Assembly (NCBI GenBank): GCA_035696365.1
Contig: DASRQS010000077.1
Location: 8,551 to 72,550, forward strand
DNA: 64,000 bases
Direction of reading: 5' to 3'
Source: JALYLC01 sp035696365
GTDB lineage: Bacteria; Actinomycetota; Thermoleophilia; Gaiellales; JALYLC01
Both the position numbers and the translations under genes were made by a program. Under the pieces are notes generated by a model. That model saw only the letters and a list, made by a program, of their open reading frames with translations. It ran no database searches and was not told the DNA's origin. This document shows, in pieces, positions 49,057-55,789 of this stretch; position 1 is the stretch's first letter, and each line of letters starts with the position of its first letter.

Positions 49057-49085
49057 ACAGTACCATACCCCCCTAGGGTATTCAA
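49057..49085 (-). promoter_or_regulatory. Promoter of the copA operon, leaderless
   Basis: On the minus strand TTGAAT (49085-49080) and TACTGT (49062-49057) are separated by 17 bases, and seven bases later comes GTG 49049. This is the only promoter here with both boxes clear. The CsoR-type operator lies in the spacer. Confidence 0.7.
49065..49081. promoter_or_regulatory. CsoR operator
   Basis: ATACCCCCCTAGGGTAT is a pseudo-palindrome (ATACCC-N5-GGGTAT) of the type bound by actinomycete CsoR proteins. It lies between the -35 and -10 boxes of the operon that contains csoR, so bound CsoR would block the polymerase and copper would relieve it. Confidence 0.8.
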
Positions 49086-49116
49086 CTGCGACGCAACAGC
49101 GCCGCCCGAGCGCCTG

Positions 49117-50991
49117 CTACGCCTTCCCCGAGGGCAGCACCAGAGCGAGCACGGCGAAGGGGAACGCCCACGGCAGGTAGAGGTACGACCAGTGCGTGAG
49201 CACGAGCTCGAAGCCCAGCACGAGCGCCCCCGAGAGCGCCGCCAGCCGCACGGCGTCCAGCCGCCGAGGGCGGAAGGCGAGCAGCACGGCGCACGTCACG
49301 AGCAATGCCTCCAGGGCCGTCTGCAGCCCGCTGAGATCGGGGAACCCCGGGAGGTAGACGTTCCAGTCCCAGATCGAGAACGGCGAGGAGCGGCCGAGCT
49401 GGAACCCGGCCGTGCGGTCCCAGAACAGGCGGAAGCCGTGCAGGCCCCCACCGCCGAGCAGGACCAGCACCCCGGCCAGCGCCGTCCCGAGCGCGAGGCC
49501 CGCGGCGCCGCGCAGGAACGACCGTCGGGCCGGCTCGCCCTCGCCGCGTGGATAGCGGCTCCAGAGCGGCCAGAGCAGGAACGGCGCGAACTTCGTCCAG
49601 GACGCCAGCGCCAGCAACGTGCCGCGCCGTATCGGTGAGAGCGCGAAGGCGAACCCCCAGATCGCGAACGCCGCCACGATCATGTCGTTCGTGTTCGCCT
49701 GCAGCGCGTAGCCCGTGAAGGGATACGCCAGCCAGGCCAGGGCGCAGAGCGCCGCCATCCTCATCCGTCCGAAGCGCCAGCCCACCGCCGCCATGCCCGC
49801 GGCGCAGGCCAGGTCGAAGATGGAGGAGGTGCCGTGCGACGACGGCAGGTCGTCCCAGCGACCGGTCCAGCCCGTGACCGCGACGGCAGGCACGTACGCG
49901 GCGTAGTTGACCGGACCGTAGGTGTCGCCGTTCGCCACCGGCGACTCGCAGCGGCCGTCCTCTTTGGCCTGGCGATAGGCGCTGGACGTGCCATCGCTGT
50001 TGCGCACGCCGCAGGCCACCCCGCTCGCGTCCGGGAAGTTGCCGTAGGGCAGTTGGCCCCGCAGGATCCTGTCGGCGCCGACGGTGCCGGCGTAGCCCAC
50101 GTCGATCACCGTCGCGTCGAACGCGTTCAGGCCCAGCCGGAAGCCGATCAGGAACACCGCCAGCGCCGCCAGCGCCCAGGCAGGCAGGCGGCCCGTGCTG
50201 GCCTCGCGCGGTCGCGCCCGCAGCCCGATCCAGGTCAGCCGCGCGATCAGGTAGACCATCGGCGGATACTGCAGCGGCACCGCCCAGAACACGAGGCCGC
50301 GCTCGAAGTACCAGAGCGAGACCGAGAACGAGAGCAGGGCGACGAGGTCGAGCGTCCGCAGCGTCCAGATGCGCCGCCAGTCCACGAGCGCGAGCAGGAA
50401 GACGGCACAGAAGGCGAGCCAGAGGCGCGTGTCGTTGAGCTTGCGCCCGAACCAGCCCTTGTAGCCGCGCGCCATCGTCCAGCTCACCTGCGGCCCGGTC
50501 CAGGCGTGCAGTACCTTCCCGGTGCGGTCGTCGACGTCGATCTGCGCGATCTCGCCGTAGCGCCGGCCGGCGTTGACGTGCACTGTCCAGGTGTGGAACG
50601 TGGGGTCGTAGGTCGCGTACGCCGTGTGCGCCGGATAGCGCCGCACCCAGTCGGCGACCTTGGGATCGTGCATCGCGATGCGGATCACCGCCGTGTCCTC
50701 GAGGCGCTTGATGGCCGAGGTCGGCGAGTGCCCGGTGACCGCACCGCTCCTGCGATCGACGAGCCAGCTCGCGAGTGGCGTGCGCGGGAGGGCCTGCCGC
50801 GCGATCACGAGCCAGTCGCCTCCCGCCGGCTGTGCGCCGAACGTCGCGCCGGGATGCGTGAGCAGCAGCGTGCGGGCGGCCGGCTGGCGCTTGACGATCG
50901 CGACGGCCTGCTCCGGGGATACCGCCGCGCGCGCCACCGCCGGCGCGGCCACGAGGACGAGGAGCGCGGCCAGGACGGCGGCTCGCCTCAT
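49117..50991 (-). CDS. Polytopic membrane protein with N-terminal PepSY-like region, glycosyltransferase-like
   Basis: A 624-residue protein. A signal peptide (1-20) is followed by about 165 residues outside the membrane that look like two PepSY-type modules (VSPEQAVAIVKRQPAARTLL; YGEIAQIDVDDRTGKVLHAW), and then by ten or more helices. Between helices lies a long loop with RILRGQLPYGNFP and GDTYGPVNYAAYVP, a pattern seen in GT87/DUF2029 mannosyltransferase-like membrane enzymes. No catalytic residue can be fixed. ATG 50991 is 6 bases after the GtrA gene stop. A lipid-linked sugar transferase of the envelope is the best guess. Confidence 0.72.
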   Translation of the reverse strand: MRRAAVLAALLVLVAAPAVARAAVSPEQAVAIVKRQPAARTLLLTHPGATFGAQPAGGDWLVIARQALPRTPLASWLVDRRSGAVTGHSPTSAIKRLEDTAVIRIAMHDPKVADWVRRYPAHTAYATYDPTFHTWTVHVNAGRRYGEIAQIDVDDRTGKVLHAWTGPQVSWTMARGYKGWFGRKLNDTRLWLAFCAVFLLALVDWRRIWTLRTLDLVALLSFSVSLWYFERGLVFWAVPLQYPPMVYLIARLTWIGLRARPREASTGRLPAWALAALAVFLIGFRLGLNAFDATVIDVGYAGTVGADRILRGQLPYGNFPDASGVACGVRNSDGTSSAYRQAKEDGRCESPVANGDTYGPVNYAAYVPAVAVTGWTGRWDDLPSSHGTSSIFDLACAAGMAAVGWRFGRMRMAALCALAWLAYPFTGYALQANTNDMIVAAFAIWGFAFALSPIRRGTLLALASWTKFAPFLLWPLWSRYPRGEGEPARRSFLRGAAGLALGTALAGVLVLLGGGGLHGFRLFWDRTAGFQLGRSSPFSIWDWNVYLPGFPDLSGLQTALEALLVTCAVLLAFRPRRLDAVRLAALSGALVLGFELVLTHWSYLYLPWAFPFAVLALVLPSGKA

Positions 50992-50996
50992 GGGCG

Positions 50997-51425
50997 CTAG
51001 CGGAATGACCAGTGCTTGTTGCCGAGGAACGAGATCGGCACGACCAGCGAGACGGCCAGCATCTCCCCGGGGATCTTGGGCAGCCCGGCCCGCACGAACA
51101 ACTCGAGCAGCACGAAGCCGGCGACGGCCGCGAGCAGGCTGATCGCGAAGAAGCGCGCTCCCTGCATCGCCATGTGGCTGTCGTCCTTCTGGTGCCGGAA
51201 CGTCCACACCCGGTTCCAGAAGAAGTTGTTGGTGACGGCGACACAGAACGCGAACACGTAGGCCAGGCGGTAGTGCACGCCGAGCACCTCGAGGGAGAAC
51301 GCGAACACGCCGACGTTGATCACGAAGCCCGTCGCTCCGACCAGGCCGAACTTGACCAGTTGCCGGAACGTGCGATGCCCGAGCAGGCCCGCGGCGAAGC
51401 GGGGCGATGTTTCGGGTGCCTGCAT
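50997..51425 (-). CDS. GtrA family membrane protein
   Basis: A 142-residue GtrA-like protein with four helices: FGLVGATGFVINVGVFAF opens the family domain and VTNNFFWNRVWTFRH and FLGNKHWSFR are the two repeated aromatic motifs. The family flips or supports polyprenyl-phosphate-linked sugars (arabinan, teichoic acid and O-antigen glucosylation). The ATG overlaps the preceding membrane protein stop by one base. Next to the glycosyltransferase-like gene it supports an envelope glycan function for this part of the operon. Confidence 0.92.
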   Translation of the reverse strand: MQAPETSPRFAAGLLGHRTFRQLVKFGLVGATGFVINVGVFAFSLEVLGVHYRLAYVFAFCVAVTNNFFWNRVWTFRHQKDDSHMAMQGARFFAISLLAAVAGFVLLELFVRAGLPKIPGEMLAVSLVVPISFLGNKHWSFR

Positions 51426-51922
51426 CAGCGGAGGATCCGCAATCCCTGGTAGCGCTCGCCGCCGCGGCGGCGGGTGCGCAGCGCCAGGAAGATCGCGACG
51501 AGCGCGAGCGGATACCCCACGAACGGGACGAGCGCGGCCGCGGCGACGATCAGCGCGGCCACCGCGGCAATCAGGGCCGCCGCGGGCCGCGAGCCCGCGC
51601 GCGCAGCGCTCTCGGCCAGCGGCACGGCCGCCACGGCCATCACGGCCGCGCCCGCGGCGCCGATCGGTATGCCGGCCCAGGCAAGGTCGTCGTGCAGCCA
51701 GAACTCGCAGGCCGAGGCACCCGCCGCGATCCGCAGCAGCATGCGAATGCTCTGCGGCAGCCAGACGTCGACGGCGGCGACGATGAGGGCCGGCACTCCG
51801 AGCGCGCCGAGTGCGCGCGCGTCGACACCAGGCCAGAACAGGGGCACGAGCAATGCGATCGTCGAGAGCCCGCAGGCGACGCCGAAGCCCAGCCCCTGCC
51901 CGATCGTGATGGCAAGGTCCAT
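51425..51922 (-). CDS. Small polytopic membrane protein (DUF4126-like)
   Basis: A 165-residue protein with about four or five helices; LAITIGQGLGFGVACGLSTI at the start and the repeated Ala/Val helices resemble DUF4126 membrane proteins, though I cannot be sure. ATG 51922 has TAGACT (51932-51937) 9 bases upstream, so a near-leaderless internal promoter may exist inside this otherwise coupled run. Unknown function. Confidence 0.7.
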   Translation of the reverse strand: MDLAITIGQGLGFGVACGLSTIALLVPLFWPGVDARALGALGVPALIVAAVDVWLPQSIRMLLRIAAGASACEFWLHDDLAWAGIPIGAAGAAVMAVAAVPLAESAARAGSRPAAALIAAVAALIVAAAALVPFVGYPLALVAIFLALRTRRRGGERYQGLRILR

Positions 51923-51934
51923 GCCGGTCTGAGT

Positions 51935-52585
51935 CTACCGGCGCGGCGCGCCGGGCTCGCCGGGAGCGACCCGCCCGATCGCCGCGAGCGCGTCCTCCAG
52001 CCCGGTCAGATCGGCGATCACCGCATCGGCGCCGGTGAGCGCCGAAGCCGTGTGCGTTGTGGTGATGCCGATCACCGCCATGCCCGCGGCGCGCGCGGCC
52101 TGGATGCCGGCGGGTGCGTCCTCGCAGACCACGCAGTCGCCCGGATCGGTCCCGAGCAGTCTGGCGCCGGCGAGGTAGCCCTCGGGATCGGGCTTGCCGG
52201 CTGCGACCTCGTCGCCGCACACCATGACGGGTGGCACCGGCAGGCCCACGGCGCGCAGGCGGCCCTCCGCGAGCGTGCGATGACCCGATGTGACGATGCC
52301 CCAGCCGCCGTCGGGGAGGCGGGAGAGCAGCTCGCGCGCGCCCTGCACGAGCACGAGGCCCTCCGTGTCGTCCTGCTCGGCCGCGTCGAGCAGCGCCGCC
52401 TCGGCTTCTGCGTCCACGCCAGGCGCGACGGCGCGGATGACGTCGACGCTGCGCACGCCGTGCAGGATCGCGAGCACGGACGGGAAGTCGAGCCCGAGGC
52501 GGTCGCAGAGCACGCGCCATTGCCGCTCGACCACGGCGCGCGAGTCGACGAGCGTGCCGTCGAGGTCGAAGAGCAGGGTCGTCAT
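51935..52585 (-). CDS. HAD-family phosphatase (beta-phosphoglucomutase/glycerol-phosphatase type)
   Basis: A 216-residue HAD hydrolase with a helical cap. FDLDGTLVDS (D7, D9) is motif I, IVTSGH motif II, GKPDPEGYL motif III Lys and VVCEDAPAGIQAARAAGM motif IV. The SGH plus PAGIQAA pattern is that of sugar- or glycerol-phosphate phosphatases. ATG 52585 overlaps the lipid kinase stop. It may dephosphorylate a polyol or sugar phosphate used in envelope synthesis. Confidence 0.9.
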   Translation of the reverse strand: MTTLLFDLDGTLVDSRAVVERQWRVLCDRLGLDFPSVLAILHGVRSVDVIRAVAPGVDAEAEAALLDAAEQDDTEGLVLVQGARELLSRLPDGGWGIVTSGHRTLAEGRLRAVGLPVPPVMVCGDEVAAGKPDPEGYLAGARLLGTDPGDCVVCEDAPAGIQAARAAGMAVIGITTTHTASALTGADAVIADLTGLEDALAAIGRVAPGEPGAPRR

Positions 52586-53499
52586 ACGAGGATGCGGGCC
52601 GCGTCGCGGGCGACCCCGAAGACGGCCTCCTCGACGTCGCCGAGATCGTCGCCGTCGACGTGCATCGGCAGCGGCCGGCTGCACACGACGCGCACGTCGT
52701 CCACGTCGTGGAGGTAGGCGAGCAGCCGGTCGCTGCGGCGAGCCTGGCTGCCGGTCACGAGCAACTGCGTCGCATAGCGCGGGAGGTGGCGCCGGCGCAT
52801 GTCGCTTGGCACGACCACGTCGAGCCCGCCCTCGAACGTGGCCCGCGGTGCGAGCTTGAGCGCGAAGGGGCCGAGATAGCTCCAGGGATGGACGTTTGCG
52901 GCGAACACGCTGACCCCGCGCGCCACCACGGCGCCGTCGAGGCAGACCTCGAGCAGCGGCTCGCGGAAGTCGCCACGCAGCAGCGTGCGCATGATCTGCG
53001 CCGCGAAGTAGGCGTCCCCCGGCCGCCGTCCCCTGGCCCGGCCCGCGCCGTCCACGAGCCGCACCACCTGCGCATCTGCGCCGACCCCCGCCGCGAAGGC
53101 AAAGCTCCTGCCGTTGACGATCCCCAGGTTGATACGGCGCTCGCGTCCACTGACCAGAGCGTCGGCCACGATGCGAGCCGCCGGGCCAACGTGTCTGGGC
53201 ATGCCCAGCGCGCGCGGCAGGACACTCGTGCCGCCGGCCGGCAGGACACCCACCGGTAGCGCGTCGCCGACGCCATTGAGCACCTCGTTGGCGGTGCCGT
53301 CGCCGCCCATCGAGGCGACGGCGTCGAAGCCGAGCCCGACCGCCTCTCGCGCGAGCTCGGTCGCATGGTCGCGCCGCTTCGTCTCGACCAGCTCGACGTC
53401 GCACTGCAGCTCGAGCGCAGTCCGGACAACCCGCACAGAGCGCTCCCGCACACCGGAGGCGACGGGATTGACGATCAGTCGCAGGCGGGGGCGCGCCAC
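52582..53499 (-). CDS. Diacylglycerol kinase-family lipid kinase (YegS/DagK type)
   Basis: A 305-residue kinase of the DAGK catalytic family. Conserved nucleotide-binding motif SMGGDGTANEVLNG (63-76) and the metal-site region GTSVLPRALGMP with FAFAAGVGADAQVVRLV. In actinomycetes relatives phosphorylate diacylglycerol or act on sphingoid-like lipids. It follows the PaaG-like gene by 4 bases and overlaps the HAD gene, which links lipid and envelope genes in one operon. Confidence 0.9.
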   Translation of the reverse strand: MARPRLRLIVNPVASGVRERSVRVVRTALELQCDVELVETKRRDHATELAREAVGLGFDAVASMGGDGTANEVLNGVGDALPVGVLPAGGTSVLPRALGMPRHVGPAARIVADALVSGRERRINLGIVNGRSFAFAAGVGADAQVVRLVDGAGRARGRRPGDAYFAAQIMRTLLRGDFREPLLEVCLDGAVVARGVSVFAANVHPWSYLGPFALKLAPRATFEGGLDVVVPSDMRRRHLPRYATQLLVTGSQARRSDRLLAYLHDVDDVRVVCSRPLPMHVDGDDLGDVEEAVFGVARDAARILV

Positions 53500-53503
53500 C
53501 GCG

Positions 53504-54283
53504 TCAGCGTCCCTCGAAGCGCGGCGCGCGCTTCTCGAGGAACGCGGCGATGCCCTCGGCGTGATCGCTCGAGCTCACGGCCGAAGCCTGCAATTGTGCT
53601 TCCAGCTCCATGGCATCCGCCAACGAGCTCTGCTCGGCGGCCCGCAGCAGGCGTTTGGTCCAGCCGAGCGCGAGCGTCGGGCGCGCTGCCAGCTCGGCTG
53701 CCAGCTCCTGCGCCGCCGGCAGCACCTCGTCGCGAGGCAGCACGCGCTGCACGAGCCCGAGCTCGAGCGCCTCGGCGGCGCCGACCCGCCGGCCGGTCGC
53801 GGCCAGCTCGAACGCGCGGGCGTAACCCACGGTGCGCGGCAGCAGCCAGGAGCCGCCGCAGTCCGGGACGAGGCCGATGTTCGAGAAGGCCAGCATGAGC
53901 ACCGCGTCCTCGGCCAGATAGCGAAGGTCGCAGGCGAGTGCGATCGAGAGACCCGCTCCCGCGGCAGCGCCGTTGAGCGCGGCGATGACCGGCTTCGGCA
54001 TGCCGACGAGCGCCTGCATGACCGGGATGTAGCTCTCCCGGATCATCACATCGACGTCCGCGAGCGCGTCAGGCTCGCGCAGATCCTGTCCCGCGCAGAA
54101 TGCGCGGCCGGCACCGGTCAGCACGACGCAGCGCACGCCCGCGTCGTCCGACAGCCCGCGGAGCTCGCGCAGCAGCGCCTTGCGCGAGTCGCGCGTCTGC
54201 GCATTGAGCGACTCGGGGCGGTCGAGAGTGATCGTGGCGACGCCGCCGTCGCGCTCGACGCGATGCGTGGCCTCGGAGCTCAC
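53504..54283 (-). CDS. Crotonase-family enzyme, PaaG-like isomerase
   Basis: A 259-residue crotonase-fold protein. The oxyanion hole parts AGRAFCAGQDL and NGAAAGAGLS are kept, but the first hydratase Glu is replaced (GLSIAL in place of CELAL), and the acid is instead an Asp in GLVPDCGGSW, as in PaaG (1,2-epoxyphenylacetyl-CoA isomerase). So it is an isomerase rather than a hydratase, probably in aromatic acid or fatty acid breakdown. GTG or ATG start at 54283 overlaps the previous gene (stop 54280). No other paa genes are near. Confidence 0.85.
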   Translation of the reverse strand: MSSEATHRVERDGGVATITLDRPESLNAQTRDSRKALLRELRGLSDDAGVRCVVLTGAGRAFCAGQDLREPDALADVDVMIRESYIPVMQALVGMPKPVIAALNGAAAGAGLSIALACDLRYLAEDAVLMLAFSNIGLVPDCGGSWLLPRTVGYARAFELAATGRRVGAAEALELGLVQRVLPRDEVLPAAQELAAELAARPTLALGWTKRLLRAAEQSSLADAMELEAQLQASAVSSSDHAEGIAAFLEKRAPRFEGR

Positions 54284-55053
54284 GAGCCGTGACTCCAGAC
54301 GGGCGCGCGCCGCTCGACGAAGGCGTCCATGCCCTCACGGGCGTCCTCGCTCGCAAAGGCCAGGGCGAACAGGCGGCGCTCCTCGGCGAGGCCGGCCTCG
54401 AGCGGCGTCTCGAACGCGGCCTGCACGGCCTCGCGCGCCAGGCGAACGGCCAGCGCCGGCCGCTGCGCGATGCGCCGGCCGAGCGCCATGGCCTCGCGCT
54501 CCAGCGCCTCGGGCGCCGTCACGCGCGAGCAGATACCGGCCTGGAGCGCCTCGCGGGCACTCAGCGTCCGCCCGCCGAGGATCATCTCCAGCGCGAGCGA
54601 GCGCCCTGCGATGCGTGGCAGCCGTTGCGTCCCGCCCGCTCCCGGGATCAGCCCGAGACCGGTCTCGGGCAGGCCGAAGCGCGCGTCCTCGGCCGCCAGC
54701 ACGATGTCGCAGGCGAGCGCGAGCTCGCAGCCGCCACCCAGGCACCAGCCATGCACGGCCGCGATCACGGGGAGCCGCGAGGAGCGCAGACGCGCCCAGC
54801 GCTCGGCACGCCCCGACGCCAGCACATCGTGTGCCGAGAGCGCGCGCAAGCCTGCGACATCGGCGCCCGCGGCGAATGCCCGGCCGGACCCGCAGAGCAC
54901 GACGCAGCGGACATCCGGCGACTCCTCGGCCTCGTCGAGCGCCGCGCAAAGCGCCTCGAGCAGCGCGTCCGAGAGCGCGTTCAGCGCCTCGGGCCGGTTC
55001 AGGCGCAGCAGTGCGACGGGGCCCTGACGCTCGCTCTGGACGATCTCGCTCAT
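54280..55053 (-). CDS. Enoyl-CoA hydratase
   Basis: A 257-residue crotonase with both catalytic Glu regions: GWCLGGGCELALACD and LPETGLGLIPGAGGTQRL, plus the oxyanion GRAFAAGADV. It hydrates 2-enoyl-CoA in beta-oxidation or a related pathway. ATG 55053 is the first gene of a coupled run that extends to 49117. No thiolase or acyl-CoA dehydrogenase is near, so the substrate range is open. Confidence 0.92.
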   Translation of the reverse strand: MSEIVQSERQGPVALLRLNRPEALNALSDALLEALCAALDEAEESPDVRCVVLCGSGRAFAAGADVAGLRALSAHDVLASGRAERWARLRSSRLPVIAAVHGWCLGGGCELALACDIVLAAEDARFGLPETGLGLIPGAGGTQRLPRIAGRSLALEMILGGRTLSAREALQAGICSRVTAPEALEREAMALGRRIAQRPALAVRLAREAVQAAFETPLEAGLAEERRLFALAFASEDAREGMDAFVERRAPVWSHGS

Positions 55054-55103
55054 GCGGCTTGGCTGGATGCCCCGGATGGGTAGAGGGAAACGCGCTTGGA
55101 GAG

Positions 55104-55118
55104 TACGCTTGAGAGCAT
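55104..55118 (+). promoter_or_regulatory. Near-leaderless promoter of the secreted 124-residue protein gene
   Basis: TACGCT (55104-55109) is followed by nine bases and ATG 55119. Leader length would be two or three bases, so translation is leaderless-like. Confidence 0.45.
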
Positions 55119-55493
55119 ATGCGGCGCATGCTTGCCACGTCGTTCTCCCTCGCGGCGGCTGTCTGCGCATTCACCGCCGTGCCTCAGGCAGCCGGTGCCA
55201 AGACGCCCCTCACGCTCACCAAGGTGCACGCCGACTGGTTCGGCAGCTCGCACCGGATCTTCGTCGACGCGACCTGGACGCCCAAGCGCTTCGAGACCCA
55301 GGTGGTGGTCAAGATCAGCGTCAACGGCGACAGCCTGCGCACGCTGCGCGTGACGAACTGGATCATCGGCCGCAAGGTCTTCAAGCTGACCGTGCCCGCG
55401 TCGGTCGCCAAGGGAAGCACGGCGCGCATCGAGGTGCGTGTGCACTCCGAGGCCGGCGACGACAAGCGCGCGGTCTCGCTCGACCTCCCCTGA
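55119..55493 (+). CDS. Small secreted protein, unknown function
   Basis: A 124-residue protein with a signal peptide (1-26, ending AAGAK) and a beta-sandwich-like domain with SHRIFVDATWTPKRFETQVV and IEVRVHSEAGDD. It has no Cys in the mature part and no catalytic motif. It stands alone on the plus strand between two minus-strand operons. The upstream divergent gene is the enoyl-CoA hydratase. Similar in size and style to the products at 18345 and 29735. Confidence 0.7.
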   Translation: MRRMLATSFSLAAAVCAFTAVPQAAGAKTPLTLTKVHADWFGSSHRIFVDATWTPKRFETQVVVKISVNGDSLRTLRVTNWIIGRKVFKLTVPASVAKGSTARIEVRVHSEAGDDKRAVSLDLP

Positions 55494-55503
55494 CCCGCGC
55501 GCC

Positions 55504-55722
55504 CTACTCGGAGCGCCGGACCCCCGCGACCGGGAAGCCGGCGCCCTCCAGCGCGGCCTGCACGCGGTCATGCGCCGCGGAATCGTCCACCCGCACGCTG
55601 ATCTCGCCCATCAGGTTGGCGTCTGCGGCCTGCAGGCCCTCGACTCCCGTCAGCGCCGCAGCGATCTTCTCGATGCAGCGCGGGCAGTGCACGCCCTCGA
55701 CCTCGAAAACCTCGCTCATCAC
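55504..55722 (-). CDS. Heavy-metal-associated (HMA) domain protein, CopZ-like
   Basis: A 72-residue ferredoxin-fold metal chaperone. The binding loop is VHCPRCIEKI (CxxC, two Cys), in place of the usual MxCxxC, since Val-His precedes the first Cys. The rest keeps the beta-alpha-beta pattern (GVEGLQAADANLMGEISVRVD). Start GTG 55722 is followed by ATG 55719; TACGCT (55729-55734) lies 6 bases upstream. It is far from both copper loci but could pass Cu(I) to CopA. The His next to the Cys pair may shift specificity to zinc or another metal. Confidence 0.85.
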   Translation of the reverse strand: MMSEVFEVEGVHCPRCIEKIAAALTGVEGLQAADANLMGEISVRVDDSAAHDRVQAALEGAGFPVAGVRRSE

Positions 55723-55789
55723 GCCGCAAGCGTACCGGGCGCCTGTGGAACGCCCGGTACGCCTGGAAGCCTGTGGCTTCTACGGCGGA

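Noticed and set aside
49050..49085. TTG 49085 as start of the copper operon's first gene
   Set aside because: That TTG is the first part of the -35 box, and the CsoR operator and -10 box would then be coding; GTG 49049 fits the promoter better.
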